From Kribbella pratensis (lineage in GTDB: Bacteria; Actinomycetota; Actinomycetes; Propionibacteriales; Kribbellaceae), in NCBI RefSeq assembly GCF_004365355.1, contig NZ_SODP01000005.1:492358-556357 (forward strand): a stretch of DNA of 64,000 bases, in the 5' to 3' direction. The notes under the pieces are model-generated. The model ran no database searches, was not told where the DNA came from, and saw only the letters and a list, made by a program, of their open reading frames with translations. How positions within the stretch are numbered: position 1 is the first letter of the stretch; each line of letters starts with the position of its first letter. The position numbers were made by a program, and so were the translations under genes. Below are positions 8,133 through 16,514 of this stretch, piece by piece.

Positions 8133-8582
8133 TCATTCCCCGAGCAACAGCCGCAACTCGTCCCGGAAACGGTCCGGAGCCGCCAGGGGAGCGAGGAACT
8201 CGCGCTCGACCTCCAGCCGCACCCGCTCCGCCGTTTCAAAGGTCGACTGACCGAGCGACGTCAGTACGACGACATTCCGCCGCCGGTCCTCCGGGCTGCG
8301 CCGGCGCTCGACGAACCCACGCTCCTCCAGCCCGTCCAGCAGCTCGCCGATCGACGTACGGTCCACCCGCAGCCGGGCCGCGACCTCGAGTTGGGAGAGC
8401 GGTTCACCGGAGACGATCGCGGACAGGACCGCCAGGTCGCGACCGTTCAGACCGTGCGGAGCCAGCGCCTTGGTCTGAGCCTCGGTGAGCTCCGCCAGGA
8501 CGTGTTTGAGCAGATACCCCAGCCGGTCGGACGCCATACTGCCAAATCTACCGATCCCCTGATCATCAGGAGAGCTGATCAT
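8133..8582 (-). CDS. MarR-family transcriptional regulator
   Basis: Winged-helix MarR repressor, 149 residues from the ATG at 8582 (AGGA six bases upstream) or 134 from the ATG at 8537 (MASDRLGYLLKHVLAEL), which would leave the operators outside the coding region. HTH at LSQLEVAARLRVDRTSIGEL, wing at RSPEDRRRNVVVLT with the usual DxR signature. It stands between two luciferase-like genes, divergent from 8600 and upstream of 7154, and two identical palindromes flank its start. These point to autoregulation and control of both oxidoreductases. The inducing ligand is unknown. Confidence 0.9.
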   Translation of the reverse strand: MISSPDDQGIGRFGSMASDRLGYLLKHVLAELTEAQTKALAPHGLNGRDLAVLSAIVSGEPLSQLEVAARLRVDRTSIGELLDGLEERGFVERRRSPEDRRRNVVVLTSLGQSTFETAERVRLEVEREFLAPLAAPDRFRDELRLLLGE

Positions 8583-8585
8583 CAG
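8559..8585. promoter_or_regulatory. Paired MarR-type operator palindromes
   Basis: CTGATCATCAG occurs twice, at 8559-8569 and 8575-8585. Each is a perfect 5-bp inverted repeat around a central base, spaced 16 bases start to start. They cover the start of the MarR gene and the promoter region of the divergent LLM gene (TATCCT at 8587-8592 is a possible -10, eight bases before the ATG at 8600). Likely binding sites for two MarR dimers. Confidence 0.65.
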
Positions 8586-8599
8586 TTATCCTGACGATT

Positions 8600-9508
8600 A
8601 TGGAACTGACCTTCGGTCTGAAGACCACCCCGATGCATGTCCCGTACGCCGACATCCGCCGCGTCTGGCTCGAGGCCGACGAGACCCCGCAGATCCGCGA
8701 CGCGTGGCTGTGGGACCACTTCCTCCCGCTTGCCGGCCCGAAGAACGGCGACGTCCTCGAGGGCTGGACCCTGCTCAGCGCCCTGGCCGCACAGACCACC
8801 CGGCTCCGCCTCGGCTTGCTTGTCACCAGCAACCGGATCCGCCCGCCGGCCGTCCTCGGCAAGATCGCCAGCACGCTCGACGTGATCTCCGGCGGCCGAC
8901 TGATCATGGGCCTCGGTGCCGGCGGCACCCATCAACCGGCCGGCCTGAGCGGCATCGCCGGCCCCAATCCCGCGATCGAGGAGTACGCCGCCTACGGCTT
9001 GACGCTCGTGCCGCCGGGGGAGGGGATCGACCGGCTCCGCGAGACCGTCGAGATCCTGCGCCGGATGTGGACCGAGGACGAGTTCGACTTCCACGGCCGC
9101 TACTACCAGCTCGAGCGCAACCGCAACGAGCCCAAACCGATCCAGCCCGCGGGTCCGCCGCTCCTGATCGGCGGGTGGGGCAACCGGATGCTCCGCCTGG
9201 TCGCGGAGTACGCGGACGTCTGGAACATCAGCGGTCCGCCGCACACCGACTTCGACACGCTCGCCGAGCGGGTGCGCCGGTTGGACGCGGAATGCGCCCG
9301 GATCGGACGGGACCCGTCGACGCTGAGTCGATCGCTGCAGCAGATCGTCTCGTACGACGACCCGGCCGAAACGCGCGCGATCGTGCACCGGGCGGTCGGG
9401 CTGGGGTTCGACCACATCGTGCTGTCGCTCCCGCGCCCGTACCCGGATCACGCCGTCCGCTGGCTGGTACGCGAGATCATCGAGCCCGTGGGGCAGGCGG
9501 CGGCCTGA
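8600..9508 (+). CDS. LLM-class flavin-dependent oxidoreductase
   Basis: 302-residue luciferase-like TIM-barrel oxidoreductase. Visible motifs: LWDHFLPLAG, LRLGLLVTSNRIRPPAVLGK, LDVISGGRLIMGLGAGG and LLIGGWGNRMLRLVAEYADVWN near residues 190-215, typical of F420- or FMN-dependent LLM enzymes. The ATG at 8600 has no Shine-Dalgarno and lies just behind a -10-like hexamer, so the mRNA may be leaderless. Divergent from the MarR gene and sharing its operators. A hairpin follows the stop codon. Substrate unknown. Confidence 0.88.
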   Translation: MELTFGLKTTPMHVPYADIRRVWLEADETPQIRDAWLWDHFLPLAGPKNGDVLEGWTLLSALAAQTTRLRLGLLVTSNRIRPPAVLGKIASTLDVISGGRLIMGLGAGGTHQPAGLSGIAGPNPAIEEYAAYGLTLVPPGEGIDRLRETVEILRRMWTEDEFDFHGRYYQLERNRNEPKPIQPAGPPLLIGGWGNRMLRLVAEYADVWNISGPPHTDFDTLAERVRRLDAECARIGRDPSTLSRSLQQIVSYDDPAETRAIVHRAVGLGFDHIVLSLPRPYPDHAVRWLVREIIEPVGQAAA

Positions 9509-9549
9509 CCTTTCCACCAGGCTGGAAAGGCTCGGTGATTTTTTCACCG
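9509..9549 (+). terminator. Terminator after the LLM oxidoreductase gene
   Basis: CCTTTCCA (9509-9516), loop of six, TGGAAAGG (9523-9530): perfect 8-bp stem directly behind the stop. It is followed by a second small hairpin CGGTGA/TCACCG (9533-9538 and 9544-9549) whose loop is a T-run. Confidence 0.65.
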
Positions 9550-9617
9550 CACTGCCACAACCTGTGTCAGTATCAAACGCAGGACGATCCGCCCCGGTCG
9601 TCCAGTGAGGAGCTGAC

Positions 9618-10307
9618 ATGACCCCCACGACGAAGTTCAAGGCCGCCCTGTGCGGTCTCGCCCTCCTTGCCGCCGCCGCCCTCCCGACGGCCGCACCCGC
9701 CAACGCCGCCACCGGAGCCCCCGCTGCACAGCCGGCCATGTCGGCCGAGGTAGCGGCCGCGATCAAACCGGTGCCGAAGCTCGGCTACTCGACCCAAACC
9801 GTCCGGACGCTGAACATCGACTTCCAGTACCAGCAGACCGGTTACTGGTGCGGCCCGGCCGCGACCCGGATCGCACTCTCGGCCCGGATCTCGCCGCCGA
9901 GTCAGCAGCAGCTGGCCAACGAGCTGCCGACCACGACGAACGGAACGGACTGGATCGGCCAGGTCACCCGGGTGCTCAACAACCACCTCGGCACCGGCTG
10001 GTACGAGACGAAGGAGATGCCCAACGATCCGCCCACCCAGGCGCAGCGTGACCTGCTCTGGCGGGACGTGGTCCTCGACATCAACAACAACTACCCGATC
10101 GTCGCCAACATCGTTGCCCCGGCCAGCAACCACCCGCCGGGCTACCCGAACTACACGATCTACCACTACTTCACGGTGATCGGGTACGACGACAGCGACC
10201 AGACCGTCCTGATCGCGGATCCGGCCGGGTTCGCCCCGACCGCGACGTACTGGCTGACCTTCAACCAGCTCGCGACCCTGATCCCGCCCAAGGGCTACTC
10301 GGCCTGA
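9618..10307 (+). CDS. Secreted C39-like cysteine peptidase domain protein
   Basis: 229-residue exported protein. Sec signal about residues 1-31 (hydrophobic LCGLALLAAAALPTAAP, then ANA|A). The rest is a papain-like C39_2 domain: Cys78 in GYWCGPAATRI, His183 in IYHYFTVIGYDD, Asp201 in IADPAG, the expected catalytic Cys/His/Asp order. ATG at 9618 with a GTGAGGAG ribosome site. There is no ABC transporter or double-glycine precursor nearby, so a bacteriocin-processing role is unlikely; it may cleave or bind an extracellular peptide. A hairpin follows the gene. Confidence 0.8.
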   Translation: MTPTTKFKAALCGLALLAAAALPTAAPANAATGAPAAQPAMSAEVAAAIKPVPKLGYSTQTVRTLNIDFQYQQTGYWCGPAATRIALSARISPPSQQQLANELPTTTNGTDWIGQVTRVLNNHLGTGWYETKEMPNDPPTQAQRDLLWRDVVLDINNNYPIVANIVAPASNHPPGYPNYTIYHYFTVIGYDDSDQTVLIADPAGFAPTATYWLTFNQLATLIPPKGYSA

Positions 10308-10316
10308 CCGCGAGAA

Positions 10317-10352
10317 CGCCGTACTCACTGGCCGCCCCCGGTGAGTACGGCG
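10317..10352. terminator. Terminator hairpin after the C39-like gene
   Basis: CGCCGTACTCAC (10317-10328), 12-base loop, GTGAGTACGGCG (10341-10352): perfect 12-bp stem starting ten bases behind the stop. No T-run, as is common for actinobacterial terminators. Confidence 0.7.
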
Positions 10353-10358
10353 ACCACG

Positions 10359-10364
10359 GATAAT
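10359..10364 (+). promoter_or_regulatory. -10-like element before the Rdx gene
   Basis: GATAAT (5 of 6 to TATAAT) ends seven bases before the GTG at 10372, placing the transcription start at or next to the start codon. No -35 hexamer is obvious. A leaderless mRNA is inferred. Confidence 0.35.
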
Positions 10365-10371
10365 CGCGGGT

Positions 10372-10680
10372 GTGACGAGACAGCCGCGGTTGGAGATCGA
10401 GTACTGCACCCAGTGCCGGTGGTTGATGCGGGCAGCCTGGACCGCCCAGGAGCTGCTGACCACGTTCCCCCAGGAGCTGGGCGAGGTGGCGCTGGTGCCG
10501 GGAACAGGCGGCGTGTTCGACATCAGCCTCGACGGGGAGCTGCTGTGGTCGCGGAAGGCCGAGGGTGGGTTCGCCGAGGTTCCGCTGCTCAAGCAGATGG
10601 TGCGGGACCGGATCGCGCCGGACCGGAAGCTCGGTCACTCCGACCGCAGGCCCGCTGGTGACGCGAGTCATGGGATGTGA
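10372..10680 (+). CDS. SelT/SelW/SelH-family (Rdx) thioredoxin-like protein
   Basis: 102-residue Rdx-family protein, the cysteine counterpart of selenoproteins W, T and H, presumed to be a thiol oxidoreductase. The CxxC motif is CTQC at residues 12-15 in EYCTQCRWLMRAAWTAQEL, followed by the family's VPGTGGVFDI and a Trp-containing GELLWSRKAEGGF. Both redox positions are ordinary TGC codons, so selenocysteine is not used. GTG start at 10372 behind a -10-like hexamer. Partner and substrate unknown. Confidence 0.88.
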   Translation: MTRQPRLEIEYCTQCRWLMRAAWTAQELLTTFPQELGEVALVPGTGGVFDISLDGELLWSRKAEGGFAEVPLLKQMVRDRIAPDRKLGHSDRRPAGDASHGM

Positions 10681-10682
10681 AT

Positions 10683-10712
10683 TTGTGAACGGTTGACCGG
10701 CCTTGCGACAAT
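10683..10712 (+). promoter_or_regulatory. Candidate rlmN promoter
   Basis: TTGTGA (10683-10688), 18-base spacer, GACAAT (10707-10712). Transcription would start near 10719, only a few bases before the rlmN ATG at 10722, which lacks a Shine-Dalgarno sequence; a nearly leaderless message is inferred. Confidence 0.4.
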
Positions 10713-10721
10713 AGATCGGTT

Positions 10722-11840
10722 ATGACTACCTCCCTTCCCCTTGTGTTCGATGAGCCGCGCCGTGCCAAGAAGCCGCCGCGGCACCTGGCCGACCTCACGG
10801 GGGAGGAGCGCCGTACTGCGGTCGCCGCGCTGGGTGAGCCCGCGTTCCGGGCCAAGCAGCTGTCCAACCACTACTTCTCCCGGCTGGTGTCCGACCCGGC
10901 CGAGATGACCGACCTGCCGGCCGCGACCCGCGACAAGCTGGTCGCCGACCTGATGCCGCCGCTGCTGACCCGCGTCCGTGATCTCGAGTGCGACAACGGG
11001 GAGACCCGGAAGACGCTGTGGAAGCTGCTCGACGGTTCGCTGGTCGAGTCCGTCCTGATGCGGTATCCGGGCCGCGCGACGATGTGCGTGTCCTCGCAGG
11101 CCGGTTGCGGGATGGCGTGCCCGTTCTGCGCGACCGGCCAGGGCGGACTCACGCGGAACATGTCGACCGCGGAGATCGTCGAGCAGGTCGTCGACGGCGC
11201 ACGGGCGCTGGCGCGCGGCGAGATCGCCGGTGGGCCGGGGCGGGTCAGCAACATCGTGTTCATGGGCATGGGCGAGCCGATGGCCAACTACAAGGCCGTG
11301 ATGGGCGCCGTACGCCGGTTCACCGATCCGTCGCCGGAGGGGCTGGGGATCTCGGCGCGTGGTGTGACGGTGTCGACGGTCGGGCTGGTGCCGCGGATCA
11401 ACCAGCTCGCGACCGAGGGGATCCCGGTCACGCTCGCGCTGTCGCTGCACGCGCCGGACGACGAGCTGCGCGACGAGCTGGTGCCGATCAACAACCGCTG
11501 GAAGGTCGACGAGGTGCTCGACGCGGCCTGGGGGTACGCGCGGCAGACCAAGCGGCGGGTCTCGATCGAGTACGCGATGATCCGCGACATCAACGACCAC
11601 GCCTGGCGGGCCGACCTGCTCGCGGAGAAGCTGAACGCGCGCGGCGACTGGGGCTGGGTGCACGTCAACCTGATCCCGCTGAACCCGACCCCCGGCTCGA
11701 AGTGGACCGCCTCCGACCCGGCCGACGAGCGCGAGTTCGTCCGTCGCCTCGAGGCCGCCGGCATCCCCACCACCGTCCGCGACACCCGCGGCCAGGAGAT
11801 CGACGGCGCCTGCGGCCAGCTCGCCGCTGCGAGCAAGTAG
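10722..11840 (+). CDS. rlmN: Dual-specificity 23S rRNA (A2503)/tRNA (A37) C2-methyltransferase
   Basis: Radical-SAM methyltransferase making m2A2503 in 23S rRNA and m2A37 in some tRNAs. The CxxxCxxC cluster motif is Cys129, Cys133, Cys136 (AGCGMACPFCATG). The two catalytic cysteines correspond to Cys122 (CVSSQ) and Cys364 (GACGQL). The SAM-binding MGMGEPMANY and the later SLHAPDDELR are intact. 372 residues, normal length. In many actinobacteria rlmN follows cdsA directly; here about 4 kb of accessory genes separate them. Confidence 0.97.
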   Translation: MTTSLPLVFDEPRRAKKPPRHLADLTGEERRTAVAALGEPAFRAKQLSNHYFSRLVSDPAEMTDLPAATRDKLVADLMPPLLTRVRDLECDNGETRKTLWKLLDGSLVESVLMRYPGRATMCVSSQAGCGMACPFCATGQGGLTRNMSTAEIVEQVVDGARALARGEIAGGPGRVSNIVFMGMGEPMANYKAVMGAVRRFTDPSPEGLGISARGVTVSTVGLVPRINQLATEGIPVTLALSLHAPDDELRDELVPINNRWKVDEVLDAAWGYARQTKRRVSIEYAMIRDINDHAWRADLLAEKLNARGDWGWVHVNLIPLNPTPGSKWTASDPADEREFVRRLEAAGIPTTVRDTRGQEIDGACGQLAAASK

Positions 11841-11856
11841 CCGACAGACTGGGCGC

Positions 11857-12327
11857 ATGCGCGTTCGACGGTTCGAAGAGGCGGATCGCTCAGCCGTACT
11901 CGCCCTGGCGCCCCGCCTCACCGAGGGGGTCGCCGCCTGGCGACCGGAAGAGCTGGTGTTGTCGGCCGTCACCGGCTGGGTCGTGGAGGCGCTGGCGCGA
12001 GCTGCCGAGCCAGGGCGCTTCGTGTTCGTCGCCGACGAGGACGACGCGGTGCTCGGCTTCGCGGCCGGTGAGGAGCGCCCGCACTGGTCCGGCGTTCCCG
12101 AGTTGTACGTCGGCGAGCTCGCCGTCGACCCGCACCACGAAGGCCGCGGCGTCGGGCGGGCGTTGATCGACGCCGTCGCCGCGCACGCCCAGGAACTCGG
12201 CCTCCACTCCATCACCCTCGACACCGGTGCAGCCAACACCAACGCCCGCTCGTTCTACCAGCGCCTCGGCTTCGAAGAAGAGGACGTGAAGTTGACGATG
12301 AGGCTTGATGGGATGATCGGGGGGTGA
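11857..12327 (+). CDS. GNAT-family N-acetyltransferase
   Basis: 156-residue acetyltransferase with a clear Acetyltransf_1 domain: LYVGELAVDPHHEGRGVGRA contains motif A (R/Q-x-x-G-x-G/A) for acetyl-CoA binding, and ANTNARSFYQRLGFEEED is the typical motif B end. Starts 17 bases behind rlmN. Its stop overlaps the GTG start of the pyridoxal kinase gene (GTGA), so the two are probably one unit. Substrate unknown. Confidence 0.88.
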   Translation: MRVRRFEEADRSAVLALAPRLTEGVAAWRPEELVLSAVTGWVVEALARAAEPGRFVFVADEDDAVLGFAAGEERPHWSGVPELYVGELAVDPHHEGRGVGRALIDAVAAHAQELGLHSITLDTGAANTNARSFYQRLGFEEEDVKLTMRLDGMIGG

Positions 12328-13175
12328 AGATCCTTTCGATTCAGTCGGCCGTTGCGTACGGGCATGTGGGTAACTCCGCGGCGGTGTTCCCGCTGCAGCG
12401 GATCGGTGTCGAGGTGCTGCCGGTGTACACGGTGAACTTCTCGAACCACACCGGCTACGGGGCCTGGCGTGGGCCGATGATCAGCCCGGACGACGTACGT
12501 GAGGTTCTGCTCGGGATCGAGGACCGCGGTGTCCTTCCGCAGATCGACGTGGTGCTCTCGGGCTACCAGGGTGGCGAAGGGATCGCCGACGTGATCCTGG
12601 AGGCGGTGGAGCGGGTCAAGGCGGCCAATCCGACCGCCGTGTACTCCTGTGACCCCGTGATGGGGAACGCCAAGTCCGGCTGCTTCGTCGCGCCCGCCAT
12701 TCCGGTGCTGCTGCGCGACCGGGTGGTTCCGGCGGCCGACATCATCACGCCGAACCAGTTCGAGCTGGGCTTCCTGACCGGCACCGAGCCGGACACCCTC
12801 GAGTCCACGCTGGCCTCGGTCAAGCTGGTGCGAGCGACCGGCCCGCGGACGGTGCTGGTCACCAGCGTCGAGCGCCCCGACCGCGAGGACGGCACGATCG
12901 AGATGCTGGCCGTCGACGACAGCGGCGCATGGCTCGTGCAGACGCCGTACATCCCGATGAAGGCGAACGGCTCGGGTGATGTGACGGCCGCGCTGTTCAC
13001 GGCGCACTACCGCAGTACCGGCGATCTCGCGGAGGCTCTCGCGCGGACGACGTCGAGCGTCTTCGACCTGCTCACGCGCACCCACGAGTCCGGCGAGCGC
13101 GAGCTGCAGCTGGTTGAGTCCCAGGACGCGTACGCCAACCCGAAGATGCAGTTCAAGCCCCAGCGAGTCAGCTGA
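12324..13175 (+). CDS. pdxY: Pyridoxal kinase
   Basis: Ribokinase-fold kinase phosphorylating pyridoxal to PLP in vitamin B6 salvage. The N-terminus MKILSIQSAVAYGHVGNSAA and SGYQGGEGI are typical of PdxY/PdxK; SCDPVMGN and the anion-hole motif KANGSGDVTAALF near residue 212-224 carry the catalytic Asp. 283 residues, full length. GTG start at 12324 overlaps the previous stop. Its 3' end overlaps the convergent LOG-family gene by 8 bases. The nearby class III aminotransferase needs the PLP product. Confidence 0.93.
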   Translation: MKILSIQSAVAYGHVGNSAAVFPLQRIGVEVLPVYTVNFSNHTGYGAWRGPMISPDDVREVLLGIEDRGVLPQIDVVLSGYQGGEGIADVILEAVERVKAANPTAVYSCDPVMGNAKSGCFVAPAIPVLLRDRVVPAADIITPNQFELGFLTGTEPDTLESTLASVKLVRATGPRTVLVTSVERPDREDGTIEMLAVDDSGAWLVQTPYIPMKANGSGDVTAALFTAHYRSTGDLAEALARTTSSVFDLLTRTHESGERELQLVESQDAYANPKMQFKPQRVS

Positions 13176-14250
13176 TCAGGCCGGCAGCCTCGTCGATGGT
13201 CTCCACGAGGTGGATCGGCATCGCGTGGTCGGCTGCGAGGGCCTGGAGGAGCGGCCAGACGGGCAGCTCGGTGGTCCAGTAGTCGGTGCCTACGAGGATC
13301 AGCGGGATCTGGGTCGCTGCGTCACCGTAGTAGTTCGGGGTGACCGCCTGGAAGACCTCCTGGACCGTGCCGGCGGCGCCGGTCAGGTAGACGATGCCGC
13401 CACGGGCCCGGCCGAGGAGAACGTCCTCGCGCTGGGCGTTCGAGAAGTACTTCGCGATCGCCGAGGCGAACACGTTCGGCGGCTCGTGGCCGTAGAACCA
13501 GGTCGGAATCGACACGCCGCCGTCGCCGGGGTAGCGGGCGCGGACGTTCAGGCCGGTGGTCGCCCACGCGCCGATCGACGGACGGAAGGACGGTACGGCG
13601 GCCAGCTCGGCGAGAGCATCCTCGACAGCGGCATCGTCGTACGACGCCAGCGATGCGCCGAGGTTGGCGGCCTCCATCGCGCCCGGACCGCCGCCGGTCA
13701 CGACCACGCGGCCCGTGCGGGAGAGCTCACGGCCGAGCAGTACGGCGGAGCGGTAGTCGTCGGTGCCTCGCAGTACACCGTGGCCGCCCATGACGCCGAC
13801 CCAAGGCTTGTCGTCGGGTAGTTCGCTCAGGGCGTCCGCGATGGCGTGGTCGTGGAGTGCCGCGGCCAGGGTGCGGCTGGTGTCGCCCTTCTCGTCCTGC
13901 TGGCGGGACCAGGCGTAGATGCGGGCGTCCGGCGTGGCGTCGTACCCGTCCTCGAGGCCGGCGTACAGCTCGTCGGCGTCGTACAGGCGGCCGCGGTACG
14001 CGTCGAAGGGGAGTGCCGGGATCGCCGGGAACACCAGTCCGCCGCCGTCGCGGACCCAGGCGTCTGCCTTCTCCTCCAGCACGCAGCCGAGGAACAGCGA
14101 GCCCATCGGCTTGAGTCCCACGATCTCCGCCGTCCGCCGGGTGAGATCCACCGACTGCACCCGCCAGCCTGCCATCGCGGTGGCCCCGGCGGCGAGCAGG
14201 CGGTCGAAGTGCTCCAGCGACTCGATATCCACATGCGGGATGCTCGGCAT
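13168..14250 (-). CDS. LOG-family (Rossmann-fold nucleotide-binding) protein
   Basis: 360-residue protein related to the LOG/lysine-decarboxylase-like family, some members of which are cytokinin-activating 5'-monophosphate phosphoribohydrolases. It has an N-terminal region of about 130 residues not found in short LOG proteins, then GVMGGHG, VVVTGGGPGAMEAANLGA and GIVYLTGAAGTVQEVFQA. The usual PGGxGTxxE appears as TGAAGTVQE, keeping the Gly-Thr and Glu but losing the first Pro-Gly. ATG at 14250 is preferred over 14265. Role unknown; nucleotide hydrolase activity is a family-based guess. Confidence 0.82.
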   Translation of the reverse strand: MPSIPHVDIESLEHFDRLLAAGATAMAGWRVQSVDLTRRTAEIVGLKPMGSLFLGCVLEEKADAWVRDGGGLVFPAIPALPFDAYRGRLYDADELYAGLEDGYDATPDARIYAWSRQQDEKGDTSRTLAAALHDHAIADALSELPDDKPWVGVMGGHGVLRGTDDYRSAVLLGRELSRTGRVVVTGGGPGAMEAANLGASLASYDDAAVEDALAELAAVPSFRPSIGAWATTGLNVRARYPGDGGVSIPTWFYGHEPPNVFASAIAKYFSNAQREDVLLGRARGGIVYLTGAAGTVQEVFQAVTPNYYGDAATQIPLILVGTDYWTTELPVWPLLQALAADHAMPIHLVETIDEAAGLIS

Positions 14251-14315
14251 TGTCACGCAGAGCACCTTAACGTCATAGACCTGCGCTATCGGTCAACCGG
14301 TGTAATGCTTGCCCC

Positions 14316-15605
14316 ATGACACATGCGGAGCTCTGGGAGCGTCACAAGGCCGTCATGCCGGCTTGGCTCGCGTTGTACTACGAGGAGCCGATCGAGATCG
14401 TGGAAGGGTCCGGCCGCCGGGTCACCGACGGTGAGGGCAACACCTACCTCGACTTCTTCGCCGGCATCCTGACCAACGCGATCGGGTACGACATCGCGGA
14501 GATCTCGGACGCGGTGCGTGAGCAGCTCGGCACCGGGGTCGCGCACACCTCGACGGTGTACCTGATCCGCAAGCAGATCGAGCTGGCCGAGCAGATCGCC
14601 GAGCTGTCCGGGATCCCGGACGCGAAGGTGTTCTTCGCCAACTCCGGCACCGAGGCGAACGAGACGGCCCTGCTGCTCGCCACCCAGAACCGCCGCTCCA
14701 ACCAGGTCCTGGCGATGCGGAACTCGTACCACGGCCGCGCGTTCGGCACGGTCGCGATCACCGGCAACCGCGGCTGGTCCGCGAGCAGCCTGTCGCCGGT
14801 GAACGTGCAGTACGTCCAGGGTGCGTACCGCTACCGCAGTCCGTTCCGGGATCTGTCGGACGCCGACTACGTCAAGGTCTGCGTCGACGACCTGCGCAAC
14901 GTCATCGAGACCACGACCTCCGGCGACGTCGCCTGCCTGATCGCGGAGCCGATCCAGGGCGTCGGCGGGTTCTCGTCACCACCCGACGGGCTGTACGCCG
15001 CGTTCAAGGAGGTCCTGGACGAGTACGGGATCCTCTTCATCTCCGACGAAGTACAGACCGGATGGGGCCGGACCGGCGACCACTTCTGGGGCATCCAGGC
15101 GCACGACGTCGTCCCGGATGCGATGACGTTCGCGAAGGGCCTCGGCAACGGGTTCGCGATCGGCGGCGTGGTCGCCAGGGCCGAGCTGATGGACAGCGTC
15201 AAGGCGAACTCGCTGTCCACCTTCGGCGGCAACCCGATCTCGACCAGCGCGGCGAAGGCAACGATCGACTACCTGCTCGACAAGGACCTGCAGGCGAACG
15301 CGGCCAAGCGCGGCGCCCAGTTGGTCGACGGCCTGCGCGGGATCTCCGACGAGTATCCGGAGCTCGGCGACGTCCGCGGCAAGGGCCTGATGCTGGCCGC
15401 CGAGATCGTCAAGCCGGACGACAACACCCCCGACGCGGCAAGCACCGCCAAACTCCAGCAGGAGACGAAGAACCGCGGGCTCCTGGTCGGCAAGGGCGGT
15501 CTCTACGGCAATGTACTGCGGATGGCGCCCCCGATGACGCTGACCGAGGACGAAGCCGCCGAAGCCCTGGAAATCATCCGCGAATCCTTCGGCACTCTGC
15601 GCTGA
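14316..15605 (+). CDS. Class III aminotransferase (aspartate aminotransferase family)
   Basis: 429-residue PLP-dependent fold-type I enzyme of the class III group that includes GabT, acetylornithine aminotransferase and AGXT2-like enzymes. PLP contacts: NSGTEANETAL, HGRAFGTVAITGN, LFISDEVQTGWGRTG, and the Schiff-base lysine Lys274 in FAKGLGNGFAIGG. STFGGNPISTSAA is the usual omega-aminotransferase segment. The substrate pair cannot be told from sequence. A TGTAAT hexamer at 14301-14306 is a possible -10 close to the ATG. A strong bidirectional hairpin follows. The upstream gene is divergent. Confidence 0.9.
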   Translation: MTHAELWERHKAVMPAWLALYYEEPIEIVEGSGRRVTDGEGNTYLDFFAGILTNAIGYDIAEISDAVREQLGTGVAHTSTVYLIRKQIELAEQIAELSGIPDAKVFFANSGTEANETALLLATQNRRSNQVLAMRNSYHGRAFGTVAITGNRGWSASSLSPVNVQYVQGAYRYRSPFRDLSDADYVKVCVDDLRNVIETTTSGDVACLIAEPIQGVGGFSSPPDGLYAAFKEVLDEYGILFISDEVQTGWGRTGDHFWGIQAHDVVPDAMTFAKGLGNGFAIGGVVARAELMDSVKANSLSTFGGNPISTSAAKATIDYLLDKDLQANAAKRGAQLVDGLRGISDEYPELGDVRGKGLMLAAEIVKPDDNTPDAASTAKLQQETKNRGLLVGKGGLYGNVLRMAPPMTLTEDEAAEALEIIRESFGTLR

Positions 15606-15613
15606 CCACACAA

Positions 15614-15642
15614 CAGCGCCCCGGTCCAGGACCGGGGCGCTG
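15614..15642. terminator. Bidirectional terminator between aminotransferase and gluD
   Basis: CAGCGCCCCGGT (15614-15625), loop CCAGG, ACCGGGGCGCTG (15631-15642): perfect 12-bp stem between two convergent genes, 8 bases after one stop and 5 bases from the other. Confidence 0.85.
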
Positions 15643-15647
15643 CTGCG

Positions 15648-16514
15648 TCAGAGCGGGGCTTCCGCCGAAGTGGCTGCCTCGGCAGCCGACGGCGGTGGCG
15701 CGCCGGTGATCTTGCGGCGGCGCCGGGAGCGGCCCTCGAGGTAGCGGGCCAGCAGCGACAGCAGCGAGCACAGGCCGATGTAGATCACCGCGACGACGAT
15801 GTACGTCGGGATGTACGGGAACCCGTACTGCAGCCGGCCGCCCATCTGCTTGGCGACGTACAGCAACTCGGCGTACGTGATGATGAAGCCGAGCGCGGTG
15901 TCCTTCAGCAGCACGACCAGCTGGCTGACGATGGCCGGCAGCATCGCACTGATGGCCTGCGGCAACAGTACGAGCCGGACCACCTGGTTCTTCCGCAGGC
16001 CGATCGCGTACGACGCCTCGCGCTGACCCTTCGGCACCGCGGCGATGCCGGCCCGGAAGATCTCCGCGAGCACCGAGCCGTTGTAGAGCGTCAGACCGAA
16101 CACGACCGCCCAGAACGGCGTCAGGCCGAGGTGGTACTGCAGGCTGCCGTAGTAGAAGAAGAACATCAGGATCAGCAGCGGGATCGCCCGGAACAGCTCG
16201 ACGACGAACGTCGCCGGCACCCGGACCCACTTGTGATCGCTGATCCGGGCCGCGGCGAACACCGCACCCATGATCATCGCCAGCACCGCGGCGAGACCGG
16301 CCGCCTTCAGCGTGTTCAGCAGACCGTCCAGCAGCTGCCTCTGGATCGCCGTGTACTGGAACTGGACCCACCGGCGGCTCTCGAACTGGCCGGTCGCGTT
16401 CAGCCGGTAGACGACCCAGGCGACGGCGCCGGCCACCAGCAGGATCACGACCACGTTCAGGACCCGGTTGCGGAGCTGCGCCCGCGGTCCGGGAACGTCG
16501 TACAACGCGCTCAT
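15648..16514 (-). CDS. gluD: Glutamate-type ABC transporter permease
   Basis: 288-residue inner-membrane permease of the HisM/GluD type. The start is set at the ATG at 16514 (MSALYDVPGP) which overlaps the gluC stop (ATGA). Five to six membrane helices; the EAA loop that docks on the ATPase is EASYAIGLRKNQVVRLVLLPQAI. A C-terminal Arg-rich then Ala/Pro-rich cytoplasmic tail follows the last helix. Gene order gluA-gluB-gluC-gluD matches the Corynebacterium glutamicum glutamate uptake operon; glutamate as substrate is by analogy. Confidence 0.9.
   Translation of the reverse strand: MSALYDVPGPRAQLRNRVLNVVVILLVAGAVAWVVYRLNATGQFESRRWVQFQYTAIQRQLLDGLLNTLKAAGLAAVLAMIMGAVFAAARISDHKWVRVPATFVVELFRAIPLLILMFFFYYGSLQYHLGLTPFWAVVFGLTLYNGSVLAEIFRAGIAAVPKGQREASYAIGLRKNQVVRLVLLPQAISAMLPAIVSQLVVLLKDTALGFIITYAELLYVAKQMGGRLQYGFPYIPTYIVVAVIYIGLCSLLSLLARYLEGRSRRRRKITGAPPPSAAEAATSAEAPL

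Noticed and set aside
10372..10680. Selenoprotein W homologue using selenocysteine
   Set aside because: The CxxC positions are TGC codons and there is no in-frame TGA before the stop.
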